In this document: piece after piece, positions 9,375 to 17,138 of the stretch | Numbering within the stretch: the first letter of the stretch is position 1 | Layout of the letters: each line of letters starts with the position of its first letter | NCBI GenBank assembly: GCA_016717325.1 | Contig: JADKFV010000002.1 | Coordinates: 310,001-374,000 of the forward strand | Length of the DNA stretch: 64,000 nucleotides | Source of the DNA: Bacteroidota bacterium | GTDB taxonomy: Bacteria > Bacteroidota > Bacteroidia > AKYH767-A > OLB10 | Reading direction: 5' to 3' | Translations under genes and position numbers: made by a program | The notes under the pieces: generated by a model | Told to the model about the DNA's origin: nothing | Database searches by the model: none | The model's input: the letters and a program-made list of their open reading frames with translations, nothing else

Positions 9375-9376
9375 CT

Positions 9377-10542
9377 ATGTTAGAAATTAATTCAACTATT
9401 ATTAAACATAACTCTTTGTTGATATACGGAAGCTATTTTTTGTTTTCGCTTACTTTTTCGTTTTTGTTGAATAAGTTATTTCTAAAATTTTCTTCCACGC
9501 TTGGTACCAAAAATAATGGTGATGGTTCCGTTGTAAGATGGAGTAGTACTGCAAAACCTGTTTTAGGAGGTCTTTCATTTTACATCTTATTTTTACTTTC
9601 TGTTTCTATCTATTTTGCTTTTTTTAATATTGGCTCCTCTGTTAGTTACAGCAATACTTTTATTGGATTACTTTTATCGATGGCTGTAGGCTTTTTGGTA
9701 GGGCTTGCTGATGATGCCTATAACACAAAACCATTTTTGAAATTTTCAGCACAATTCGCTTGTGCTTTCATTCTTATTGCAACCGGAGTTTACATTAAAG
9801 TTTTTGACAACTTTTACCTCAATGCCATTCTCACAATATTTTGGGTAGTGGGCATAATGAACAGTGTCAATATGCTTGATAATATGGATGGCATTACAAG
9901 CACAGTTAGTTCTTTCATTATCCTCTCTGTTATCATTTTAATTTTATTGAATAGGGATTTAAACAACTTGCACCTTATTATCAGCATTGGAGTTTTAGCC
10001 GCTTTAATTGGTTTTTGTTCTTCAACTGGAACCCTTCAAAAATGTACATGGGCGATACCGGTAGTCAGTTTCTGGGTGTGTTCCTTTCGGCATTTGGTAT
10101 ACTTTATTTTTGGAACGATTACTATGTTGATCTGTCAGGGAACTACTCTTTGTTAAAAAAGTTTATAACAGTAGGTATTGCCTTTTTGCTTCCTTTGGTA
10201 GATACCACGGTGGTTGTAATAAACAGACTCAGGCAAGGTCGTTCGCCATTTGTAGGAGGGCGCGACCACACTACACACAGCCTTGCATTTTTAGGACTTA
10301 CAGATAGGCAAGTTGCTATAGCATTCGGATTGTTGAGCTTAAATTCTATGTTTCTGGTTGTGATTATTAAATATTTTATTTCGCAATGGAGTGGAGTTTA
10401 TGAACTCATATTTGCCTCTTACTTTTTTGTCATTTTAGGATTCTTTTTCTTTGCCACTAACAAGAAAATTGCTGCCGAAAAAAAAATTGAACAATATAGT
10501 TCAACTATCATTGAGAAAAACCTCGTAAGCTCACCTCATTGA
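9377..10542 (+). CDS. WecA/MraY-type undecaprenyl-phosphate sugar-1-P transferase (frame break)
   Basis: Polytopic membrane enzyme of glycosyltransferase family 4 that would load the first sugar-1-phosphate onto undecaprenyl phosphate. It shows the Mg-binding DD of GLADDAYNTKP, the NMLDNMDGI motif, the MYMGDTGSQFLG motif and a GRDHTTHSL loop of the WecA type. The frame breaks at the T run 10012-10016. Adding one T joins AALIGFLFFNWNPSKMYMGD and yields about 388 residues, the normal size. Unrepaired, the first frame would stop at 10156, and the second would lack the active-site half. It is 2 nt after rfbC and is followed by a transglycosylase gene 5 nt later. It is likely the priming enzyme for this polysaccharide. 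Confidence 0.85.
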
Positions 10543-10547
10543 TACAT

Positions 10548-11510
10548 ATGTTTATACCTCGCAAGATTATCGCCTTTCTTTTAGCCATATTTTTCATTTT
10601 GACATTAGTAATCTGTTGCTACAATTTTAGCGGTGAAAATAATCCTGCAATGGAATTTAGAAAGCACAATAATACTTTTGCATTAAGCTTGCCTAATCAT
10701 TTGCAGTTTGCCGGAGAAGATCTGGATTTTAGCGATGCTGAAATTGCCGAACGCTTCGATCGAGAAATGCATATTAATGTTTATTGGCAATCGCAAACCA
10801 TTATTACACTAAAAAAATGTGCTCGCTGGTTTCCTGCAATCGAACCAATCTTGAAAGCACAGGGTGTGCCCGATGATTTTAAATATCTTGCTGTTGCCGA
10901 GAGTAATTTTTCTAATGTAGTATCGCCAAGTGGTGCTGCTGGTTTTTGGCAATTTATGCCCGATGCCGCACGTCAATACAAACTTATTGTGAACGAAGAA
11001 ATTGATGAGCGTTATCATGTTGAGAAAGCAACAGTGGCGGCCTGCAATTATTTAAAAGAATCCAAATTGAAATTCGGCTCCTGGTTATTGGCTGCCGCCT
11101 CTTATAATATGGGTGTCGAAGGCGTACAAACTGCTTTGCAAACGCAACAAGTAAAACGCTATCAGGATTTATTATTAAACGAAGAAACTTCACGCTATGT
11201 TTTTCGTAATGCCGCACTAAAAAGTGTTATTGTTAATTCCGAAACTTTTGGATTTCATTTGAAGAAAAGTGATTATTATACTCCTTATGAATATGATATA
11301 CTCACTACCGATAGCAACATTACTAATCTTGCTGAATTCGCTTTGTCGAAAAAAATAAATTATAAAACGCTTAAATTACTAAATCCATGGTTGCGAAAAA
11401 ACACTTTGACTCTTATCGGCAACATTCCCGTTCCACTAAAAATTTTGAAGAAGGATTATCGTAGCTTTAAAATGTATGATGATAAAATTCTCAACAAGGA
11501 TTCGATTTAA
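10548..11510 (+). CDS. Lytic transglycosylase (GH23, SLT domain)
   Basis: About 320 residues. An N-terminal membrane anchor or signal (KIIAFLLAIFFILTLVICC) precedes an SLT goose-lysozyme-like domain with the catalytic Glu in LAVAESNF (about Glu118), then GAAGFWQFMP and AAASYNMG. It cleaves peptidoglycan strands in the periplasm. I prefer ATG 10548 to the TTG at 10539 because the latter overlaps the upstream stop and adds only three residues. Its place at the end of the export operon suggests opening of the wall for polysaccharide export, which is inference. The C-terminus has a degenerate LysM-like segment (NYKTLKLLNPWLR). Confidence 0.85.
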   Translation: MFIPRKIIAFLLAIFFILTLVICCYNFSGENNPAMEFRKHNNTFALSLPNHLQFAGEDLDFSDAEIAERFDREMHINVYWQSQTIITLKKCARWFPAIEPILKAQGVPDDFKYLAVAESNFSNVVSPSGAAGFWQFMPDAARQYKLIVNEEIDERYHVEKATVAACNYLKESKLKFGSWLLAAASYNMGVEGVQTALQTQQVKRYQDLLLNEETSRYVFRNAALKSVIVNSETFGFHLKKSDYYTPYEYDILTTDSNITNLAEFALSKKINYKTLKLLNPWLRKNTLTLIGNIPVPLKILKKDYRSFKMYDDKILNKDSI

Positions 11511-11548
11511 AATGAAAGGCAACATTCATTCTACATTGCCAATAAACA

Positions 11549-12174
11549 TTATTTCATAAAAATAGACATCAGCACTTTTATTCCAAAAATAATAAGTGCT
11601 GCGCCCGATATAACATTCATCCACCGAATTACTTTCACATTGAGTATATGTTGAATAGATGCTGCTAAATATGATTTTGCAATATCTGTTGTAAGTACCA
11701 TTGCCAAAGCCAGGAAACATAGAATGCAATGTTTTGCGATTCATCGAAATTTTTTGATGCAATTGCGCCCGTTACTCCAATCCAAAAAATAAGTGCAAAT
11801 GGATTGAGGGTATTTGTAATAAAACCACTGAAAAGATTGCGCAAAATATTACGCGTGGGTACAACATTTTTTAAGTCTGCCTGGGTTTTTAGTTCAGCTT
11901 TTTTAAGTATGCTTTGTAATCCCCACACTAATAATAATCCACCCCCAAAAATTGCTGCTCCTTTTTGTACTATTGGATATTGACTTATAAATCCGTTGCT
12001 GATATGAGCTAAGAAAATACAGAATGCATCGCTCAACATTACGCCTGTTGCTATGGACACTGCGGGTTTAAAACCTTTATTTATACTGGTAAAAAGTATG
12101 AGAAAAAAAACCGGGCCAATTAAAAAGGCAAGGCCAAATCCCAAAATAATACCTTGCCAAATCGCCTCTGCCAT
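11549..12174 (-). CDS. LysE/RhtB-family amino acid exporter (frame break)
   Basis: Predicted inner-membrane exporter of the LysE family. The opening segment IILGFGLAFLIGPVFFLIL and TNTLNPFALIFWIGV with its NP motif are typical. As read, the frame ends early, at about 169 residues. Adding one G at the GG pair 11713-11714 restores SLALAMVLTTDIAKSYLAA and extends to TAA at 11549-11551, about 208 residues, normal for the family. It lies 14 nt downstream of the GH3 gene on the same strand, so cotranscription is likely. The substrate cannot be told from sequence. Confidence 0.8.
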
Positions 12175-12188
12175 ACACTAAAAAAATC

Positions 12189-13718
12189 TTATTGCGTCAC
12201 GTATTGTTTGTTGTAATTTATCCAGTCTTCGAGCATTTTCTTTTTCATCACACGGGGAAATTTATTTTGTGCACCCACTTTGCCTTTGGTTTCCATCCAA
12301 CTATAAAAAACTTCCACAGGTACTACATCCACATAAATTTCGCGCAAAGCCGATGTACGTTCTACTCTGTAATCATCGTTGAGTATTTTTAATTTTTCAT
12401 CTAATCGTAACTTCAATACTTCTGCATCGGCTTTGTCGTGTGTGCCTATCCACCAGTGATGCGCGAACATACCTCCATCCGGAATGCCCGCAACTGTATA
12501 TTCCAAAATAGAAATGTTTAATTCATCACTTACCATCTCAATGGCCTTATTCATATTGTCGACAGATAAATGTTCGCCACACAAACTCAGGTAATGTTTT
12601 GTGCGACCAATAATTACTATTTCGCAATTTTTTTTGTTTACAAATTTTATCACATCGCCAATTAAATAACGCCAGGCTCCCGCGTTACTGCTTAATAATA
12701 ATGCATACTCTTCGCCTTCTTTTACTTCATTTATCAATAAGGTTTGAGGCTTGCCAATTATTTCTCCATCGCTGGTAAAATTCTTTTCGTTGTAGGGTAT
12801 AAATTCAAAAAATAATCCATTGTTTAGGTTGAGGCGCATTTCGGCATCGGGTGCTTCCTGCATAGCAATAAATCCTTCCGATGCCAGGTATGTTTCGATG
12901 TACTTAATAGGATGTGCAAGCAAATGCTCGAAACTTTTTTTATATGGTTCGAAACTTACACCACCATGCACATACAACGAAAGATTGGGCCACATATCGT
13001 GAATGGTTTTTAGCTTATATCGAGCAATTATTTTTTCGAGCAATAATTGTATCCACGCAGGCACTCCTACTATAATTCCTATATCCCAGTTAGGTGCCAT
13101 TTCAGTAATCTCTTCGAGCTTTGTGGCCCAATCGGTTTCTTTGGATATACGTCTGCCGGGTTTATAAAAATGTTGAAACCAAAATGGTAGTTTACTCGCA
13201 GTTATACCACTAAGGTCGCCTTCAAAATAACTGCCGTTGCGATTGAGGTGGGTGCTGCCACCAAGCATTAATATTCCTTTTTGAAAAGTATCTTCCGATA
13301 CATTGTAATTGCGCAGTGTAAAAATTTGTCGTATGCTTTGTTTTTGAATGCTTTTTACCATATCGCGCGTCACCGGTATATGCTTGCTCGATGAGTCGCT
13401 GGTGCCGCTGCTTAAAGCAAAATAACGCACCTTGCCGGGCCAGCATACATCTTCCTCGTGCAAACTTTTGTTCCACCACTTTGCAAATATGGAAGTGTAA
13501 TCGTGTATGGGAACTAACTCGCGAAACGAATTTACAAAATGACGACTACGTAAAATATTAGTGAACACATATGTTTGTCCGAATAAAGTGTATTGCGATT
13601 TACGCAAAAGTTTTTTCAACACCCTGCGTTGGTAATGGATAGGAGTATTCAATTCGTCTTGCTTCAGCAATCCGCGCAATTCTATTCCTTTTTTTATAAT
13701 GCTACCTAATATTGCCAC
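12189..13718 (-). CDS. GH3-family acyl-adenylating protein
   Basis: 509 residues, the length of bacterial members of the GH3 auxin-responsive promoter family. Recognisable parts are the serine-rich adenylate-binding loop (FALSSGTSDSSSKHIPV), YLASEGFIAMQE, and WRYLIGDVIKFV followed by IVIIGRTKHYLSLCGEHLS. Plant GH3 enzymes adenylate a carboxylate and join it to an amino acid; the substrates of Bacteroidota members are unknown. No signal peptide, so cytoplasmic. Operon with the LysE exporter downstream; export of an acyl-amino acid is an idea only. Confidence 0.85.
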   Translation of the reverse strand: MAILGSIIKKGIELRGLLKQDELNTPIHYQRRVLKKLLRKSQYTLFGQTYVFTNILRSRHFVNSFRELVPIHDYTSIFAKWWNKSLHEEDVCWPGKVRYFALSSGTSDSSSKHIPVTRDMVKSIQKQSIRQIFTLRNYNVSEDTFQKGILMLGGSTHLNRNGSYFEGDLSGITASKLPFWFQHFYKPGRRISKETDWATKLEEITEMAPNWDIGIIVGVPAWIQLLLEKIIARYKLKTIHDMWPNLSLYVHGGVSFEPYKKSFEHLLAHPIKYIETYLASEGFIAMQEAPDAEMRLNLNNGLFFEFIPYNEKNFTSDGEIIGKPQTLLINEVKEGEEYALLLSSNAGAWRYLIGDVIKFVNKKNCEIVIIGRTKHYLSLCGEHLSVDNMNKAIEMVSDELNISILEYTVAGIPDGGMFAHHWWIGTHDKADAEVLKLRLDEKLKILNDDYRVERTSALREIYVDVVPVEVFYSWMETKGKVGAQNKFPRVMKKKMLEDWINYNKQYVTQ

Positions 13719-13738
13719 TTATTTTTTTTTGGGATGCA

Positions 13739-13746
13739 CAAATGTA
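13739..13746 (-). promoter_or_regulatory. -7 box of the GH3/LysE operon
   Basis: On the minus strand TACATTTG, an exact TAnnTTTG, lies 21-28 nt before ATG 13718. No convincing -33 TTTG at normal spacing. Confidence 0.4.
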
Positions 13747-13859
13747 TTAAATATTCCTTCAATTGGTGGGTTACATGTTGTGGTTTTGGATTCCATTTTG
13801 AAATGGGCATTGCCACATTTTGCATGTAATTGCGCAAATAATATTCACTGTGCCAAAAA

Positions 13860-14476
13860 CTAAAAACCTTCTAATGCAGCCTCCACTAAAAAAGATTTTA
13901 CTTCCTCAATCTCTACTTCGAACCCCGGCATAAATTCTACTTGCTCTTCGAAACTGATACCTTCAAAATAACTAAGTTGGCTTCTAAATAATTTTTCGCT
14001 GAATAGGTTTGTAAATAGAGTGGCGCTGCGATCACTTATTTCTTTAATAGAATAATTATCTTTAATAATAAAATATAAATCCAGATAATCCTTCCACTTG
14101 CTTCTCATTCCTAAAGCGAACGCTTTCATTGCAGCTAAGTCTAATAGCGAAGGGAAAGAAATAAATTTTTGCAACACTTCCTTGTGTGGAATATCATAAT
14201 TAAAATCGAAAAAAGTAAACTTTACATCACGGCAAATCAAATTCAACTGCCCCTGCCTGTTCAACGTTATTTTGTATTTTTCATCAGCTTTATCAAAGAC
14301 CGAAATTATTTTTTTGGGATTGATAGCTCCATTCTTAAACATATCATAATCTATAGAAAGCCTATGTCCTTTATGAAAAGCAATTGCAGTCCCTCCAACC
14401 TAGTAAAATCTTTGTTGAAATTAGAGAGTAGAGATAAAAGTTTTTGTTGGTCGGGGTTTAAAATTTCAAAATGCAT
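13860..14476 (-). CDS. AbiEii-type nucleotidyltransferase, toxin-like (frame break)
   Basis: About 205 residues after correction. From ATG 14476 the frame reads MHFEILNPDQQKLLSLLSNF and then leaves frame at the pair 14399-14400. One added G restores LGGTAIAFHKGHRLSIDYDMF, which holds the G-G-T and D-x-D motif I of the DUF1814/AbiEii nucleotidyltransferase fold. Downstream come DLAAMKAFALGMRSKWKDYLDL and a C-terminal LVEAALEGF. AbiEii proteins are the toxin halves of type IV-like toxin-antitoxin and abortive infection modules. The gene overlaps its upstream partner by 11 nt, typical of such pairs. If the break is real, the catalytic motif is lost and this is a dead toxin. If it is sequencing error, the module is intact. 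Confidence 0.75.
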
Positions 14477-14747
14477 ATTTTTCAAAATATAATTTAAAAA
14501 AATTTTTAAATTCCGGGAAGTAATTACTGCGATTGGCTTGTGTTTTTACTTGCTCAAAAAAAACTTTTGCCGCATTTTTTATCCCCACTATTTCAAACAA
14601 TTCTTTTATGCTTTCTTTATCAGCATAATTGATAAAGAATTCTAACACAACTGGCAAGGGCAAATTTTCCTTTTCGCTGTCTTTTGTATACCAAAACAAA
14701 TGTGCGTTTTTGCGGATGAGTGCTTTTAGTGCCGGGCTATTTTCCAT
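14466..14747 (-). CDS. Small partner protein of the AbiEii-type gene
   Basis: 93 residues, MENSPALKALIRKNAHLFWY..., ending KNFFKLYFEKYAF. I recall this short protein as a frequent neighbour of AbiEii-type nucleotidyltransferases in Bacteroidota, but I cannot name a characterised domain. It lacks the winged-helix look of a classical AbiEi antitoxin. The 11-nt overlap (its TGA lies within the first codons of the next gene) implies coupled translation. An antitoxin role is inferred from position only. Confidence 0.7.
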   Translation of the reverse strand: MENSPALKALIRKNAHLFWYTKDSEKENLPLPVVLEFFINYADKESIKELFEIVGIKNAAKVFFEQVKTQANRSNYFPEFKNFFKLYFEKYAF

Positions 14748-14751
14748 CTCT

Positions 14752-14783
14752 CAAAGTTAACAAATTGTTTGTTTAAAATCAAT
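14752..14783 (-). promoter_or_regulatory. Promoter of the AbiEii-type pair
   Basis: Minus strand: ATTG, 20-nt spacer, TAACTTTG (14752-14759). The box ends only 5 nt before ATG 14747, so the mRNA would be leaderless or nearly so. Confidence 0.5.
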
Positions 14784-14845
14784 TTCTGAAACATAAATTT
14801 AAGTGCAAATAAATTTGATGTTAATGGATTAAAAAAAAGAGTCCT

Positions 14846-14973
14846 CTCCGAAAAGTTATTTTGCCACAAAAACACAAAGGCTCAAAATTTCACTAAGTCG
14901 TAAGCTAATCATTTTCAATGCTTCGTGGGATTTGGTGTTTTAGTGGCCTATTATTTCATTAGACTTTTCGGAG
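14846..14973. repeat. 128-bp fold-back (MITE-like) element
   Basis: An 11-bp perfect inverted repeat CTCCGAAAAGT / ACTTTTCGGAG (14846-14856 and 14963-14973) brackets a second inner inverted pair beginning GCCAC(A/T)AAAACAC. The whole piece therefore folds on itself. No coding capacity. It lies in the noncoding gap 14760-15280 between the AbiEii pair and icd. Confidence 0.6.
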
Positions 14974-15153
14974 TAGTGTCAAAAAATCAACTTGCAAAAT
15001 GTCGTCTCTTTGCATGGCATTACAGCAGAATTAATGTGAAGCGCAAAATTCTTAAATCTTGGATTTTTACACTTTCGAACAATAGAAAATAAGCCCTAAC
15101 CAACGCAAGTAGCTATAATTAAAAATAATTCTATATACCGTTAAACTCTTGAA

Positions 15154-15193
15154 TGCCGACACTTCGGTCGGCATCCCGACCTTAGTGTCGGGA
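15154..15193. repeat. Double-hairpin dispersed repeat, copy 1
   Basis: Two adjacent hairpins, GCCGAC-ACTTCG-GTCGGC and TCCCGAC-CTTAGT-GTCGGGA, joined by a few bases. A diverged copy lies at 24904-24942. No T run follows, so it is not a classical terminator. Confidence 0.7.
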
Positions 15194-15198
15194 CTATT

Positions 15199-15274
15199 AA
15201 ACTCTTAAACTCTTAAACTCTTAAACTCTTGAACTCTTAAACTCTTGAACTCTTAAACTCTTGAACTCTTGAAC
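15199..15274. repeat. Tandem array of the octamer (A/G)AACTCTT
   Basis: Nine direct copies of an 8-bp unit, AAACTCTT or GAACTCTT, with a partial tenth. The array ends a few bases before the icd stop codon at 15281. The two versions alternate in the last half. It is a slippage-prone noncoding microsatellite. Confidence 0.9.
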
Positions 15275-15280
15275 TTTCCC

Positions 15281-16612
15281 CTACATTCCCTTTATAATCT
15301 CATCGCCAAACTCCGAACACTTTACGAGTGTAGCGCCATCCATTTGGCGGTGAAAATCATACGTAACATGTTTGTTTGCAATTGCATTATTCAGGCCTTT
15401 AATAATTAAGTCTGCGGCTTCCTTCCAACCCATGTAACGTAACATCATTTCGGCACTAAGTATTACTGAGCCCGGATTAACTTTGTCCTGATCTGCATAC
15501 TTTGGGGCGGTGCCATGTGTGGCTTCAAAAATGGCGTGACCTGTAACGTAATTTATATTTGCTCCAGGTGCAATACCTATTCCACCTACCTGTGCTGCCA
15601 ATGCATCGCTCAAATAATCGCCATTCAAATTTAGGGTGGCAATTACATCAAAATCTTCGGGACGGGTAAGCACTTGTTGCAATGTAATATCAGCTATCGA
15701 ATCTTTTATAATTATTTTACCGGCAGCTTTTGCAGCATCTTGTTCGGAATTGGCAGCCGCTTCGCCACTTGCTTTTTTGGTACGTTCCCATTGCGACCAT
15801 GTGTAAACTTTATCACCGAATTCTTTTTCGGCAACTTCGTATCCCCAGTTCAAAAACCCGCCTTCGGTATATTTCATAATATTGCCTTTGTGAACTATAG
15901 TGACACTCTTGCGTTTTTCATCAATGGCAAATTGAATTGCCGCACGCACCAATCGAGCTGTGCCATGTTGCGAAACAGCCTTTATACCAATACCCACAGT
16001 AACTTTATTGCTACTCGATTTATCGCCCGATACTGCCATCCATTCATCGATACTTTGTTGCGTACCAAATCGAATTTTTTTAAAATCCTTTGGGTATGCC
16101 TCTTGAAACCATGTTAAAAAGTTCGTATTATTTTCACTGCCACCTGCGTATTCTATACCGGCATAAATGTCTTCGGTGTTTTCACGAAATATAGTCATAT
16201 CCACTTTTTCGGGATGCTTTACAGGCGAAGGCACACCGGTAAAATATTGTACCGGGCGAAGACAAACATATAAATCTAAAATTTGGCGCAAAGCTACATT
16301 CAACGAAGTAATTCCACCACCAACTGGTGTAGTAAGCGGCCCTTTTATTGCTACCAAATATTCGCGAATTGTATCTAATGTTGCATCGGGCAACCAATTG
16401 TTTGTTTGGTCAAATGCTTTTTGTCCGGCAAGCACTTCGAGCCATACTATTTTGCGTGTGCCGTTGTATGCCTTATTTACTGCGGCATCTATTACACGCA
16501 CACTGGCACGCCATATATCGCGACCTGTGCCATCACCTTCTATAAATGGTATTACCGGGTTATTAGGTACAGTCAATTTTCCATTTGCGATGCTTATTTT
16601 TTCTCCACTCAT
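15281..16612 (-). CDS. icd: NADP-type isocitrate dehydrogenase
   Basis: 443 residues. Oxidative decarboxylation of isocitrate to 2-oxoglutarate in the TCA cycle, cytoplasmic. Family signatures are FIEGDGTGRDIW near the N-terminus, the substrate loop IFRENTEDIYAG, the Lys/Tyr region TIVHKGNIMKYTEG, and NLNGDYLSDALAAQVGGIG with ATHGTAPKYADQ near the C-terminus. Length and order match the bacterial NADP enzyme, slightly longer than the E. coli protein. It appears to be monocistronic, with repeats downstream and a noncoding stretch upstream. Confidence 0.95.
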   Translation of the reverse strand: MSGEKISIANGKLTVPNNPVIPFIEGDGTGRDIWRASVRVIDAAVNKAYNGTRKIVWLEVLAGQKAFDQTNNWLPDATLDTIREYLVAIKGPLTTPVGGGITSLNVALRQILDLYVCLRPVQYFTGVPSPVKHPEKVDMTIFRENTEDIYAGIEYAGGSENNTNFLTWFQEAYPKDFKKIRFGTQQSIDEWMAVSGDKSSSNKVTVGIGIKAVSQHGTARLVRAAIQFAIDEKRKSVTIVHKGNIMKYTEGGFLNWGYEVAEKEFGDKVYTWSQWERTKKASGEAAANSEQDAAKAAGKIIIKDSIADITLQQVLTRPEDFDVIATLNLNGDYLSDALAAQVGGIGIAPGANINYVTGHAIFEATHGTAPKYADQDKVNPGSVILSAEMMLRYMGWKEAADLIIKGLNNAIANKHVTYDFHRQMDGATLVKCSEFGDEIIKGM

Positions 16613-16619
16613 TTTTTAG

Positions 16620-17097
16620 TTATTTAGTTATTGTTTTTTTTGTTATTTATTTTTTTTAGTATTGAGATTTTTAGTGCTGAAACTTTTAGTTTCATAGTAT
16701 TGAAACTGTTTATTTTTTCGAGGTGCGAAAATAGTATTTATAAATAACGAATTACAAGAATTTTAAAAATGTGCAATACCCGGCTTTCAGTTAAATGATA
16801 AGTATCTCATAAAATAATAACTATCCCCAATAACCATTAACAGAATAACAACATAACCATCCCCAATGACAAGAATTCAAAAAATGACAAATCTTTTCTT
16901 GCACCATCCAATTTCATTGCTAATCTTTGGCAATAATGTTTTTATGTTTTATTTTAAAAATTTAAAGTTATGACAAATGTAAAATTTGACCTTGAAATTC
17001 ATTCGGAAGCGAGTGGAAATTATTTAAGAAAATTTGTTTTTGAATTTAAAAATTCGTTTTGCCCCTCCCCCCCCCCGAAAACGAAGGGTCAATTTAA
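16620..17097. other. Noncoding region between icd and the large T9SS gene
   Basis: Divergent upstream region. A weak minus-strand -7 candidate for icd (TATTTTCG, 16726-16733) is seen. The phrase ATCCCCAAT occurs twice at about 16822-16867. A 42-codon frame from ATG 16970 runs into a C10 tract and is not convincing. Confidence 0.4.
17067..17076 (+). repeat. C10 homopolymer just upstream of a surface-protein gene
   Basis: Ten consecutive C, preceded by CCCCT, about 20-70 nt ahead of the candidate start codons of the T9SS gene. Such tracts slip in replication and are also a common sequencing error site. Confidence 0.75.
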
Positions 17098-17138
17098 ATG
17101 AATCTAACAACCGAAAATCAGAATTAAAAATTCCTTTT

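Noticed and set aside
15199..15274. CRISPR array
   Set aside because: The unit is only 8 bp, copies are directly adjacent with no unique spacers, and no cas genes are present.
16970..17098. 42-codon gene upstream of the large T9SS gene
   Set aside because: It runs through the C10 tract, has no recognisable protein and no promoter.
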